Below, piece after piece: positions 17,630 to 27,029 of a DNA stretch of 64,000 nt (position 1 is the first letter of the stretch; the number at the start of each line of letters is the position of its first letter). The stretch spans positions 1-64,000 of the forward strand of contig JBDKSW010000003.1 of the NCBI GenBank assembly GCA_039698035.1, in the 5' to 3' direction. A program made the translations under genes and the position numbers. The notes beneath the pieces are model-generated. The model saw only the letters and a program-made list of their open reading frames with translations, was not told the DNA's origin and ran no database searches. The DNA comes from JAJFUI01 sp039698035 (lineage in GTDB: Bacteria > Planctomycetota > Planctomycetia > Pirellulales > Thermoguttaceae).

Positions 17630-18958
17630 TCACCACTCGACGGAGATCGCGGCGGTGGTCATGCCGGCGCCAACCGAGCAGAGCACCAGCTTGTCGCCGG
17701 GCTTCAAGCCGTCTTCCATCTCGGTGATGGCAATGGGGATGCTCGCGCTGGAGGTATTGCCGACGTGATCGACGTTCAGATAGAAGCGCTCGAAGCCGAC
17801 ACCGCTCCGTTTGGCGGCCGCCTTCAAGATCCGCGCATTCGCCTGGTGGGGCACGATCCAGCGCATCTCGTCGGCCGACCAGCCGCTTCGGCCGATGACC
17901 TGGCCGATGATCTGGGTGAAGCTTTCGGTGGCGCAGCGAAACAGGGCAGGGCCGTCGATGCGGATCCAGGGATCCACGTTGCCCGGCCAGTCGTTCACGA
18001 CATAACCTGGCTCGCAGCGACGCGCCATGTGGAGGCCGCGAGTGTCGGAGCCGAGAACGATCTGACGAATTGGGTGTCCGGGGCCGCCGTCCGAGATGGC
18101 GGAAATGATGGCCGCGCCGGCGCCGTCGCCGAAGAGGAAATAGGCGCTTCGGTCGGATTTGTCCAAGAGCCGGGACTGCATATCGACGCCGACGGTCAAC
18201 ACATTTCGGGCGATGCCGGAGAGAATCAATCCGTGCGCCGCCGAGACGGCGTAGAGCCAGCCGGAGCAAGCGGCGTTGAGGTCGAACGCGGGGATGGTTT
18301 GCAGGTTGAGACGGTCCTGCAAGATGGAGGCCGTCGATGGCATGGCCACGTCGGGCGTGGTGGTGGCGACGACCAGGGCGTCGATGTCTTTGGCTGCGAC
18401 GGAAGATTTTCGAATTGCCTCGAGCGCCGCCTGATAGGCCATTGCGGAGGGTTTTTCGTCGTCGGCCGCCCAGCGACGCTCGCGAATGCCGGTCACCTGA
18501 TAGATGTACTCGGCCGTGATTTCGGGGAAATCGACCACCAACTCATCGTTGGTAACGATCCGCTGGGGCAAGTAGCCGCCGAAGCCGAGAAAGCCGATCG
18601 ACGTTCCAAGGCGATTCATGGGGGCAGTCATCGTGGCGGGTTCGATGTGGGCCGTTGGGTGTTCGGTGGCCGCGGCCGGCGGAATCCAGTCGCGCATCGC
18701 CGGGTCGTCGGTCTCGATCTCCATGATCGGGTCGGTCAAGGCGAGTGTTTCGCCTTCGAGATGGAGCCGGCGGATCACGAGTCCGTCGCAGGGCGCCTGG
18801 AAATCATAAACCGACTTTGCGCTATCGACCTGCACCAACGACTGGCCCTTGCAGAAGCGATCGCCCTCGGCGACGTGCCACTCGATGATCGTGGCATCGA
18901 TCTCGGAAGCGCCTTGCGCCGGCAGATACAACGGCATCTTAAACGAGGTGAAGTCCAC
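17630..18958 (-). CDS. Lipoyl domain fused to 3-oxoacyl-ACP synthase III
   Basis: A 442-residue fusion. Residues 1-85 form a lipoyl domain of the E2 type: KMPLYLPAQGA start, K48 in VDSAKSVYDF as the likely lipoylated lysine, and the second-half pattern APCDGLVIRRLHLEGE. A Pro/Ala-rich linker (about 90-115) follows. Residues 116-442 are a complete KAS III (FabH-like) with the catalytic triad C231 (NAACSGWL), H371 (PHQAN) and N401 (HVGNTSSA). KAS III normally condenses an acyl-CoA with malonyl-ACP; here the attached lipoyl arm suggests the acyl group arrives as acyl-dihydrolipoamide from the E1 encoded just upstream (inference). The start GTG directly follows the E1 stop (TGAGTG), so translation is probably coupled. 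No E2 acyltransferase or E3 was seen nearby. Confidence 0.9.
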   Translation of the reverse strand: MDFTSFKMPLYLPAQGASEIDATIIEWHVAEGDRFCKGQSLVQVDSAKSVYDFQAPCDGLVIRRLHLEGETLALTDPIMEIETDDPAMRDWIPPAAATEHPTAHIEPATMTAPMNRLGTSIGFLGFGGYLPQRIVTNDELVVDFPEITAEYIYQVTGIRERRWAADDEKPSAMAYQAALEAIRKSSVAAKDIDALVVATTTPDVAMPSTASILQDRLNLQTIPAFDLNAACSGWLYAVSAAHGLILSGIARNVLTVGVDMQSRLLDKSDRSAYFLFGDGAGAAIISAISDGGPGHPIRQIVLGSDTRGLHMARRCEPGYVVNDWPGNVDPWIRIDGPALFRCATESFTQIIGQVIGRSGWSADEMRWIVPHQANARILKAAAKRSGVGFERFYLNVDHVGNTSSASIPIAITEMEDGLKPGDKLVLCSVGAGMTTAAISVEW

Positions 18959-21073
18959 TCAGCCCTCCCGAACCATCTGATCGATGGCCGCCTCGATGCG
19001 CGGCCCGCTGGGCCGGCAATGTGTTTCCAACTCTGGCGCGAACGGCATGGGCAGATCGGGCGAGGCCACGAGGACGGGCGGGCACTTGAGCGCGCCCATC
19101 GCCTGCCGGCACACCAGCGAAATGATTCGGTCACCAAAACCTTGCGTTGCGCCGCCCTCTTGCACGACCAACAGGCGACCCGTCTTGCAGACGGACTCCA
19201 AGATCGGCCCGATATCAAGCGGCTGCAGGACGAACGGGTTCCAAACTTCGATCGACCGTGGGCTTCGGGCGGCCACGGCCAGGCATTCGTGCACCATTGC
19301 GCCGAAGGCCACGACCGTCAGCTCGTTGCCCTGGGTGTAGCAGCGGGGCCGCCAGACGGCTTCCAGGTTGCCGTCGAAGCGAATCTCGCCGCTCTTGCTC
19401 CAGTAGAGCTGCTTGTGCTCGAGGACGAGGCAGGGGTTCGGGTCGTGGAAGCCGGCCACGAGGGCCTCGAACGTTTCCTGCGCGGTGGCCGGATAGAGCA
19501 ATTTGAGGCCAGGGAACCGCGACCAGAGTCCCTCGTATTCGCCGGAGTGAAAGGCGCCCATGGTGAGGCCGCCGCCGCAAGGCAGCCGAACCAGAAGCGG
19601 GGCCGGCTGGCCCGCGCGGAAATACCACGAGCTGGCGTTCATGCCGAGCTGGGTCGTCGCGTCGGTGGCGAAGTCGGCAAACTGGAACTCCATGATCGGC
19701 AGTCCGCCGGTCTGCGACGCGCCGAGCGCGAACCCGACGAGGGCGGACTCGCAAACCGGCATGTCCAGCACCCGGTCGGCGCCGTGTCGCTCGAAGAGTC
19801 CCTTGCAGGTCTTGAACGCGGAGCCGTAGGCCCCGATGTCTAGGCCGAAGAGAAACGCTTGCGGATTGTGTTCGAGGAGGTAGTCCAACGCACGGCCGAC
19901 GGCTTCGCCGTTCTTGACCGGGGGCGTGGTGTAGGGCGCGACCACGGTCGGCTCGGGGTCGGCGAACACGGCCATGCGGCTTTTCATCGCGTCGGGCCGA
20001 GCGGTCGTCATGGCACGACTTAGGGCCGAACGGACCTCGTCGTCGACGGCTTCCTCGATGGCGAGGACGGACGCCTCGGTCATGCCACAGGTCTCGACGA
20101 GCTGTCGCCGCGTGGCCGGCACGGGGTCAGCCGCTTGCCACTGGCGCATTTGGTCGGCCGGCACGTACTCGCCCTTGTCGTAGGCGGCGTGACCGTGCAG
20201 CCGAAGCGTCATGCACTCGATGATGTGCGGCAGTCCGGTGCCCTGCATCATCTCGAGGGCGTCACAGACCGACGAGTAGACTTCCCAGGGGTCGGCGCCG
20301 TTGATCGTTTGCCCCTTGATGCCGTAGCCGTGGGCGCGATCGGCCAGATGGCGACAGCGGTACTGAAAAGTCGTCGGGGTCGAAAACGAGTAATGGTTGT
20401 TTTGGATCACGAATAGGACGGGCGTCTTTTGCACGGCGGCGAGATTCATCGTTTCGTGAATTTCGCCCGTGCTGCTTGCGCCGTCGCCGACGACGCAGAG
20501 GCCAAAGATGTCCTCGCCCTGACGACGGGCGGCCCAGGTGGCGCCCGTCACAAGGCTCGGCATCTTGCCCAGGTGGCTGATCATCGGGAACCGGCGACGT
20601 GAAGCATCGCCATGATGGGCGTTCCCCTCGCGGGCGTGGGTCGGGCTGTCCGCGTTGGCCATGTACTGGCAGAAAAGCTGGTAGGGCGTGGCACCGAGCA
20701 GGAGGTGGCCGGCCAAGTCGCGGTGCATGATGGAGACCACGTCGCGTCCTGGGCGCAGCGGCAGCGTCATGCCCACGGCAGTCGCTTCGTTGCCCCAGCC
20801 GTCGGTGACCGTGCCTTTGACGTAGCCCTTCTGGAAGAGTTCGAGCAGACGTTCCTCGATACGGCGGCTGAGGTACATCAGCGGATAGGCGGCCGTGAGG
20901 AAGTCGGTCTGCGACAGTCGCTTGGGAAATCGGACGATTTGGGGGGCGTGGCGAGCGACGATGTCGCCGCGAGCGGCGCCGAGGGCCACCTGTCTCACAT
21001 GTCCCGCGTCGGCAGCCCGTCCGTGCCGGCCGGATGCCGAGGCCGGCTGCTGGATGTCCTTGTGCGAAGCCAC
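18959..21073 (-). CDS. 2-oxoacid dehydrogenase E1, fused alpha and beta subunits
   Basis: A 704-residue fusion of the thiamine-diphosphate E1 alpha and beta chains, of the branched-chain 2-oxoacid or pyruvate dehydrogenase type. The alpha part (about 50-370) has the ThDP signature GDG (196-198) to NN (225-226) and the phosphorylation-loop-like segment RLHGHAAYDKGEY. The beta part (about 385-700) has the conserved starts VKNGEAVGRALDYLL and MPVCESALVGFALG and the C-terminal GRLLVVQEGGATQGFG. E1 decarboxylates a 2-oxo acid and reductively acylates a lipoyl lysine; the only lipoyl domain seen is on the KAS III fusion that follows without spacing. The start is a GTG at 21073; the poorly conserved first 45 residues leave some doubt. 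A good promoter precedes it. Confidence 0.92.
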   Translation of the reverse strand: MASHKDIQQPASASGRHGRAADAGHVRQVALGAARGDIVARHAPQIVRFPKRLSQTDFLTAAYPLMYLSRRIEERLLELFQKGYVKGTVTDGWGNEATAVGMTLPLRPGRDVVSIMHRDLAGHLLLGATPYQLFCQYMANADSPTHAREGNAHHGDASRRRFPMISHLGKMPSLVTGATWAARRQGEDIFGLCVVGDGASSTGEIHETMNLAAVQKTPVLFVIQNNHYSFSTPTTFQYRCRHLADRAHGYGIKGQTINGADPWEVYSSVCDALEMMQGTGLPHIIECMTLRLHGHAAYDKGEYVPADQMRQWQAADPVPATRRQLVETCGMTEASVLAIEEAVDDEVRSALSRAMTTARPDAMKSRMAVFADPEPTVVAPYTTPPVKNGEAVGRALDYLLEHNPQAFLFGLDIGAYGSAFKTCKGLFERHGADRVLDMPVCESALVGFALGASQTGGLPIMEFQFADFATDATTQLGMNASSWYFRAGQPAPLLVRLPCGGGLTMGAFHSGEYEGLWSRFPGLKLLYPATAQETFEALVAGFHDPNPCLVLEHKQLYWSKSGEIRFDGNLEAVWRPRCYTQGNELTVVAFGAMVHECLAVAARSPRSIEVWNPFVLQPLDIGPILESVCKTGRLLVVQEGGATQGFGDRIISLVCRQAMGALKCPPVLVASPDLPMPFAPELETHCRPSGPRIEAAIDQMVREG

Positions 21074-21183
21074 GGTCTAGGGCCTTTCCAATTCTGGTGG
21101 CAGCCAAGCGTTTTGCGATGAAACCATTCCGCTTGGGCGCCGCCCAGGGACTCTGGATTCCAAAAAGGCTTGAACTGGCCGCG

Positions 21184-21212
21184 ATTGTAACCGCATGGGC
21201 CCGGGTTGTCAC
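21184..21212 (-). promoter_or_regulatory. Promoter of the E1 / lipoyl-KAS III operon
   Basis: On the minus strand GTGACA (21212-21207) and TACAAT (21189-21184) are separated by exactly 17 bp, a strong sigma-70 match. Transcription would start near 21177, giving an untranslated leader of about 105 nt before the GTG at 21073. Confidence 0.6.
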
Positions 21213-21350
21213 GACCGTTTACCCAGGTTTTACGGCGTTTTCATGTCGCGTGTCTTGTCTGCAGGACGCGGGCCACCTCGTTTTACACCAATCGGGCCGC
21301 CAGAGAGGCCAAGCGGCGTGGCCTGGGCGGCATGGTTGGAGGGGCGTTGG

Positions 21351-21399
21351 CCTTAGAAAAGAGAAACGGCGGATGCGCCTGCGGGGACGCATCCGCCGT
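21351..21399 (-). terminator. Rho-independent terminator of the PEP-CTERM gene
   Basis: A perfect 12-bp stem, ACGGCGGATGCG (21366-21377) against CGCATCCGCCGT (21388-21399) with a 10-base loop, is followed on the minus strand by TTCTCTTTTCTAAGG. It ends the transcript of the PEP-CTERM gene whose stop lies about 28 nt upstream. With the E1 promoter at 21184-21212 it accounts for most of the 354-nt gap 21074-21427. Confidence 0.85.
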
Positions 21400-21427
21400 A
21401 CTGATCAACATCGGGTCAAGCAACTTG

Positions 21428-22246
21428 CTAACGCTTACGCCAAGCGTAGGCGATGAGGCCGACCAAACCGGCAGCCAAGATGGCCAAGGTGCTTGGTTCG
21501 GGAACCGCAACCGCGCTCACGGTGAAGTTGTCAACGTAGGAGCCCTTACCGCTAACGGCGAAACCGACATAATTGACGCCTGGGTTCGTCGAGTAGGTGT
21601 AGGTGTTGTAAGGCGTCGCGGCGTTGTCCAGATAGCAGGCCATGGTCCAGACGGCGCCGGACGTATCCAGGACGACCTTCAAGTTGTGGAAGACAAATTC
21701 GCTACCGAACTGTGCGCTGCTGTAGTCGATGAGCTCCAGTCTGCTGTCGGTAACCCCCATGTTGGTGTAGCCACGTCCGAGTTGCATGAAACTGGAAGTG
21801 GTGCTGCCAGACTTCTGGATGGCCCAGGCGCGCCCGTAGTCGTCGAAGGCATAGCCGGAGGACCTGCTGGGGGTAGTGGAGTTATAGGCGAATCCAACTT
21901 CCGCCCATTCGGTTCCGTTGCCTATGCCGCTCGCGGCGGTGTACATCTGGATATCGACCGACACGGTGTAGATATTGCCGGCCGATACGGTGAGCGGCAG
22001 CCAAGCGCCATAGCCAGTCGTCGAGACCACGGAGTTGTAGCAGGAGCCGCTCGTTTTGCTGAACTTGGTGTTGGCGATCCAGACGGCCGTCGACGAGGAG
22101 CCATAGTCACCGGTCCGCACGGTGGGCGTGCTACCATTGAGCGTTCCGGCGGTGCCGAACGTGTCTTGGTAGATGATGTCCGCTTGGGCCGTTGCGACCA
22201 GGCCGGCGAAAGCCACGATCGCGATCAAGGCCGAGAGTCTTCTCAT
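21428..22246 (-). CDS. PEP-CTERM sorting-domain protein
   Basis: A 272-residue exported protein. N-terminal signal peptide (about 1-22, ending TAQA), then a Ser/Thr/Gly/Tyr-rich body of beta strands with the look of a LamG/concanavalin-like jelly roll (segments FKNTGS-like loops, FVFHNLKVVLDTSG), and the sorting signal VPEPSTLAILAAGLVGLIA followed by YAWRKR at the C-terminus. Such tails are recognised by an exosortase, which is expected elsewhere in the genome; none is encoded here. The protein probably goes to the cell surface or exopolysaccharide. The start has GGAG about 9 nt upstream. A strong terminator follows the gene, so it is likely monocistronic. Confidence 0.9.
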   Translation of the reverse strand: MRRLSALIAIVAFAGLVATAQADIIYQDTFGTAGTLNGSTPTVRTGDYGSSSTAVWIANTKFSKTSGSCYNSVVSTTGYGAWLPLTVSAGNIYTVSVDIQMYTAASGIGNGTEWAEVGFAYNSTTPSRSSGYAFDDYGRAWAIQKSGSTTSSFMQLGRGYTNMGVTDSRLELIDYSSAQFGSEFVFHNLKVVLDTSGAVWTMACYLDNAATPYNTYTYSTNPGVNYVGFAVSGKGSYVDNFTVSAVAVPEPSTLAILAAGLVGLIAYAWRKR

Positions 22247-22610
22247 GATTCAAGTCTCCAAAGAAGAAGTGTGACAAAAAAGCACGACGAACAAGAGAGG
22301 CCAACCTGGTGATGAGCGGACCGCCTGCTTCTGCAGTTTCCGGCGTTTTACTAGCCCGATGCTTCCCCTATATTACCTGCAAATGTTGCATAACCCGGAT
22401 GATCATCACCCCAGGAGAACCGCTATTCATTCTAGCGATTGCTGAACGGTCCACAAGCATTTGGCCGATTTTTTGAAAGAAATTTTCCAAGCGAAGGATA
22501 ATTAGCGAAATGGTGTTTATTGCGAGCTGCGGATGGCATAAGACTTATAGTGTCTACACCCGCCACAAGAGTGCATTTTGAGGCAATCAGGCGACTCGCG
22601 TGAGCGATAT
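22247..22610. other. Divergent intergenic region between the PEP-CTERM gene and comEC
   Basis: About 360 nt, clearly more AT-rich than the surrounding genes and so probably regulatory for both directions. No pair of hexamers close to consensus was found. On the minus strand GGTAATATAGG near 22370 could serve as a -10 for the PEP-CTERM gene, and on the plus strand ACTTATAGTG near 22545 for comEC. A short palindrome GATGATCATC lies near 22399-22408. No sigma-54 site (GG-N10-GC) was found. Confidence 0.4.
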
Positions 22611-25112
22611 ATGCGGCTTTTTCCGGCTTACCAGCCGCTGGTGGTTGTGTGCGTGGCGGCGGCGGTCGGCATTCTGGTGGACCGGCATTGCCCGATTCCT
22701 CTGTGCGGCTGGACCGTTGCGGCCGGCGGTAGTCTTTTGGTCTGGTCGGCCTGCTTCTGGGGCGGCAGCCGGCGGCCTCGCAAGGCCATGTTTGCTGGCA
22801 ACGCGGCCGTGCTGTTGGGGGTCGTGTGTGTGGCCGGGGCGTGGCATCACTGCCGCTGGGCATTGTTTACGGCGGACGAGCTGGGCCGTTTCGCACGCCA
22901 GGAGGGGGCGCCGGTCTGTGTCGAGGCCGTTGTCGTCCAGTCGCCCAGGCAAACACGGCCCACGGTTGGCGACCCGCTGCGGAGGGCGTCGCAGGCGGTC
23001 GCCTATCGGCTGCTGGTGGACGTGGTCGCGCTGCGCGACGGCTCGATCTGGCGGCCGGTTTCGGGCCGGGTCATGCTGCTGGCGCTCGGCGAACGGCCGA
23101 ACGTGGCCGCTGGCGACACGGTGCGGTGCTTCGCCCGGCTGACGGCGCCGCGGTGCGTCATGAATCCCGGCGGGTATGACTATGCGGCACGATGCCGATC
23201 GGAGAGGACCCTGTGTCGGTTGCTGGTCGACGCTCCTGCGTGCATGACGGTCGTCCGGTCGGGAAGCGTCTGGAACGTCTGGCGGCTGCTTGACTCGGTC
23301 CGCTGGCGTGGCCGCGAACTGCTTCGGCAGAGCCTGTCCCCCGACCAGGCCGATTTGGCGGACGCCGTTTTGCTGGGTTTTCGCGAGGAGCTGGATCAGG
23401 ATCGCAACGAGGCGTTTCTCGTGACGGGCACGGTCCACATGCTCTCGATTTCGGGTCTGCACGTGGGCCTCTTGGCCGCGGTGTTGTTCTGGCTGGCCTG
23501 GCGGTCCCCGCTTTCTCGGGGATTGGCAATCGGTCTGGTGGCCACGCTGACGACGTTGTACGCGCTGATGGTCGACGCGGAGGCCCCGGTCGTGCGGGCC
23601 AGCATTTTGGTGTTGGTCGCGTGCGCGGCCCTCTGGTTAAGGAAGCGGCCCTTTGGTTTCAATTCGCTGGCCGCGGCGGCGTTGGTCGTGCTGGCAGTGA
23701 ATCCGTCGTACCTGTTCGACGTGGGGGCCCAACTATCGTTTCTTTGCGTCGCCGTTCTGATTTGGACCGCTCCCGCTCGACCGCGAGGGGGCGATGACGA
23801 GGTCGCCCGACGGTCGCTCGACCGGCTCGTGATGGCGAATCTGGGGTGGCCCGAGCGAACCTTGCGGCGACTGGGGCGGAGAGTGTTGAGCATCACGTGG
23901 GCCGGCGTTGCGATTTGGCTGGTGACGGGGCCGCTGGTGATGGCGCGATTCAACATCGTCTCGCTCGCTGCCATCGTGCTGAACGTCGTGCTTTGGCCGT
24001 TGGTTTCGCTGGCCCTGCTTAGCGGGTTTGGTCTGTTGGTCGTCGGGGCGGTGAGTCTGCCATTGGCCTGGCTTTTCGGCGTTCTCTGCAATTGGAATTT
24101 TGCGCTGTTGGAGGGTTTGATTGCCCTTGCGGGCCGGACGCCGTGGAGTCACGTTTGGCTGCCTGGCCCGGCCGACTGGTGGTTGTGGGGGTTCTATGGC
24201 GGGCTGGGCGTGTTGGCCGTGTTTCCAAGCCTGCGATCCAGACGTGGCTGGTGCGTGGCGTTGCTCCTCGGTTGGATTGCGGTCGGAGTGGCAGCGAGCT
24301 GCCCACGGCGCAACCCGAAGCGACTTGACTGCACGGTGCTCAGCGTGGGCCATGGATGCGCCGTCGTGTTGGAACTGCCTTCGGGCGAGACGGTGCTCTA
24401 CGACGCTGGCCAGTTAGGTGCGCCCAAGGCAGCCGTGCGAGCTGTTTCGGGTTTTCTTTGGTCGCGGGGGCTCCGCGGTGTGGACGCGATCGTGCTTTCG
24501 CATCCGGACGCGGACCACTACAACGCCGTGCCTGACCTGTTGGAGCGATTTTCGGTCGGCGCGGTCTATGTGTCGTCGAGCATGTTCGAGAATCGCAATC
24601 AGGCGGTTGCCGGGTTGCGAGCCGCCATCGATCGGCATGGCGTGCCGATCCGCGAGATTCGCGCCGACGACTGCATTCTGAAAGGCGCGGGATACCGAGT
24701 CGATGCGCTTCATCCGGCGCGGCAGGCGTTGCACGGGGAGCGGCGCTCCGAAAACTCGAACAGCGTCGTGCTGGCCGTGAACGGTTTTGGTCGGCGAGTG
24801 CTGCTGCCTGGCGATCTGGAGTCGGCGGGGCTGGACAAGTTGCTTGCGCGAAAGCGGCTGCCATGCGACGTGCTTCTTGCGCCGCATCATGGCAGCCGCA
24901 GGAGCGGCTCGTCGGAGTTGGCCGCATGGTGTCGGTCTCGCTGGGTCATCTTCAGCGGCGACGGCCGGTGGAGTCGGCCGGAAAGCGACACCCATTCTGA
25001 GCCGGGAGGGCGCGACGTGCTGCATACGTGCCGGAGCGGCGCGATTCGGGTGCGCATTACGGCGACAAGCATCGCGTTGCAGCCGTTCCATGGAGCGGAA
25101 GACGATTTTTGA
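22611..25112 (+). CDS. comEC: ComEC/Rec2 family DNA-uptake channel protein
   Basis: A polytopic inner-membrane protein of about 833 residues that forms the channel for single-stranded DNA during natural transformation. Order: two N-terminal helices with the DUF4131 region (about 1-200), the competence domain of many helices with the typical LSISGLHVGLLAA segment, and a C-terminal metallo-beta-lactamase-like domain with LSHPDADHYNAV, LLPGDLE and LAPHHGS. All three ComEC parts are present. The ATG at 22611 is preferred; a TTG at 22578 would add 11 residues. Other competence genes are not in this window. Confidence 0.9.
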   Translation: MRLFPAYQPLVVVCVAAAVGILVDRHCPIPLCGWTVAAGGSLLVWSACFWGGSRRPRKAMFAGNAAVLLGVVCVAGAWHHCRWALFTADELGRFARQEGAPVCVEAVVVQSPRQTRPTVGDPLRRASQAVAYRLLVDVVALRDGSIWRPVSGRVMLLALGERPNVAAGDTVRCFARLTAPRCVMNPGGYDYAARCRSERTLCRLLVDAPACMTVVRSGSVWNVWRLLDSVRWRGRELLRQSLSPDQADLADAVLLGFREELDQDRNEAFLVTGTVHMLSISGLHVGLLAAVLFWLAWRSPLSRGLAIGLVATLTTLYALMVDAEAPVVRASILVLVACAALWLRKRPFGFNSLAAAALVVLAVNPSYLFDVGAQLSFLCVAVLIWTAPARPRGGDDEVARRSLDRLVMANLGWPERTLRRLGRRVLSITWAGVAIWLVTGPLVMARFNIVSLAAIVLNVVLWPLVSLALLSGFGLLVVGAVSLPLAWLFGVLCNWNFALLEGLIALAGRTPWSHVWLPGPADWWLWGFYGGLGVLAVFPSLRSRRGWCVALLLGWIAVGVAASCPRRNPKRLDCTVLSVGHGCAVVLELPSGETVLYDAGQLGAPKAAVRAVSGFLWSRGLRGVDAIVLSHPDADHYNAVPDLLERFSVGAVYVSSSMFENRNQAVAGLRAAIDRHGVPIREIRADDCILKGAGYRVDALHPARQALHGERRSENSNSVVLAVNGFGRRVLLPGDLESAGLDKLLARKRLPCDVLLAPHHGSRRSGSSELAAWCRSRWVIFSGDGRWSRPESDTHSEPGGRDVLHTCRSGAIRVRITATSIALQPFHGAEDDF

Positions 25113-25287
25113 CGGCGTTGGGCGTTGCAGGGCATGTCGGTTCCATGCGTGTGGCTGGTTTCGATGGACACGCGAGGGTGCGTTTTGCTAGAATGCGGCC
25201 CACCTACGGCAAGCGGGTTGGTTTGTCGCTTGCTGTCGTTCGTTTCTGGGGTTTGCACCATTGATCGCATCAAACTCTGTTGAACCG

Positions 25288-26823
25288 ATGGACGGCGGTC
25301 GGCGTGCGGCGGCCCGCATCTTTTGGCTGGTTGCGGGGCTGCATTTGTTGGCGTGGACGGTCGTGCCGCTACTGGTGCAACCGGTTCCGCCGCTGGACGT
25401 GATCGAGATGCGTTACTGGGGGCATCAGTGGCAGCTTGGCTACCACAAGCATCCGCCGCTGCCCGCGTGGGTCGCCGAAGGGTCGGCTTTGGCCTGTGGC
25501 GGACATTTTTGGGGCGTGTATCTGGCTTCGCAACTTGGGATGGTGGCGTGTCTCTGGGCGGTCTGGCGTCTGGGGCGCGAGTTGCTGTCGCCGTGGCTGG
25601 CCTTGCTCGGCGCGTGCCTGCTTGAAACGTTGTTCTGGTACACGATGTGTTCGGTCGAGTACAACAACAACGTCGGCATGTTCCCCTTTTGGGCGCTGGC
25701 GATTTTCTTCTTCTATCGGGCCATCAAGACATCGTGCGAGGCCGCGCCGGGCGTGGGGCCGATCGGATGGTGGGTTGCCACCGGCGTCATGCTTGGTCTT
25801 GGCATGTTGTCGAAGTACACGATGGCCGTGTTGGCGGCGACCGTGTTTCTGTTCCTGGTTTTGCATCCGACGGCGCGCCGGACATGGCGAGGGGTGGGGC
25901 CTTGGCTGATGATCTTCGTGGCCTTGGCGGTCTTCAGCCCACACTTGGTTTGGGCCATCAGGCACGGGATGCCGTCGCTGGGCTGGGCGTCGTCGCGGAT
26001 GCCGGCGGGGCCTGGGTTTCTGGGGCATCTGCTCTGCCCGATCGTGTTCGTCGGCTCGCAGCTTCTGGTGTTGGGGCCGATGCTGCTGGCGATCGCACCG
26101 TTGACGGGACTTCGCTGGCGACTGCGTCGATTCGAGGGGAGCGAGCGTTTTTCGCGTGATTTTCTGCTGGCGACGACGCTCGGGCCGTTTGCGATTCAGG
26201 TGCTCATGGCGGGCATTGGCAACGTCTGGATTCTGAGCGCCTACGGCTCGCAGCTTTGGATGTTCGCCGGACTCACGCTGCTTTATTGTCTGGAGCTGCG
26301 TCCGTCGGCTGGGGCATATCGGCGTGCGGCGATCTGTTGCGGCGCGATCGGCGTGGCGTTTGTCGTGGGCAGCGCGATCCACGGCGTGGCGACGCCGTAC
26401 GTGGTCCATCAGACGTTGCGGACCCATTGTCCGTCGCGCGCGTTGGCCACGCGGGTGCACGCCCTTTGGGACGGCCGTTTCGCGGGACCGCTGCCGGTGA
26501 TTGCCGGCGACTGGTGGCTGGCCGGCAATGTGGCGTTCTATGGGCCGACCATTCCGGTCATCTATGGCGGCAGCGATTTGAATCGGGTCGATATGAGCGG
26601 GCGTATCACGGCGTGGACCGACGATGAATATTTGCGCCGGCATGGCGGCATCATCGTCTGGAACGCGGCGACCTGCGACGGCGATACGGTCATCCGGCTT
26701 CGGCAACGCTTTCCGAAGGCCGAGTTCCCGCGGCCCATCTCGGTCGCGTGGCAGACGGGCGCACGCATTCCGCCGTTGCGGGTTGGTGTTGCCGTGGTGC
26801 CGCCGGCCGGCGTGCCTCGCTAG
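25288..26823 (+). CDS. Membrane glycosyltransferase, GT39/ArnT-like
   Basis: An integral membrane protein of about 511 residues with roughly ten hydrophobic helices. Family signs are the first periplasmic loop with an acidic residue (LDVIEMRYWGHQWQLG) followed by YHKHPPLPAW, the hallmark of the PMT/ArnT-like superfamily (GT39, PF13231-like), and a C-terminal soluble part (about 390-511). Such enzymes move sugars from polyprenyl-phosphate donors to lipid or protein acceptors on the outer face of the membrane. The acceptor is unknown. The ATG at 25288 is taken as start; a TTG at 25261 is possible. It lies 175 nt after comEC with no obvious link. Confidence 0.82.
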   Translation: MDGGRRAAARIFWLVAGLHLLAWTVVPLLVQPVPPLDVIEMRYWGHQWQLGYHKHPPLPAWVAEGSALACGGHFWGVYLASQLGMVACLWAVWRLGRELLSPWLALLGACLLETLFWYTMCSVEYNNNVGMFPFWALAIFFFYRAIKTSCEAAPGVGPIGWWVATGVMLGLGMLSKYTMAVLAATVFLFLVLHPTARRTWRGVGPWLMIFVALAVFSPHLVWAIRHGMPSLGWASSRMPAGPGFLGHLLCPIVFVGSQLLVLGPMLLAIAPLTGLRWRLRRFEGSERFSRDFLLATTLGPFAIQVLMAGIGNVWILSAYGSQLWMFAGLTLLYCLELRPSAGAYRRAAICCGAIGVAFVVGSAIHGVATPYVVHQTLRTHCPSRALATRVHALWDGRFAGPLPVIAGDWWLAGNVAFYGPTIPVIYGGSDLNRVDMSGRITAWTDDEYLRRHGGIIVWNAATCDGDTVIRLRQRFPKAEFPRPISVAWQTGARIPPLRVGVAVVPPAGVPR

Positions 26824-27029
26824 AGCGTTTCTTGGCCGCCGGACGTGTTGTGGACGTGAGTTTTGCGGCCTCGGCGGCATCGGCTCTGGGGCGGGTCGCG
26901 CGCTGGTCCACTTGTTTGTTGCTCGACATTCTGGCACGATAAGGAACACACTCGGCGTGATCTGCCGGGGCGACGCCGCCGCAGATCCGGCTTACCGACC
27001 TGACTGTCGACCCTCACCCGCATAATTTC

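Noticed and set aside
17510..19843. A 777-codon open frame on the plus strand
   Set aside because: It lies opposite the lipoyl-KAS III and E1 genes, whose motifs are complete. It has no domain or start signal of its own.
22321..22410. A sigma-54 promoter for the PEP-CTERM gene, as known for some exosortase-linked genes
   Set aside because: No GG-N10-GC arrangement could be placed on the minus strand; the closest TTTGCAG lacks the -24 GG at the right distance.
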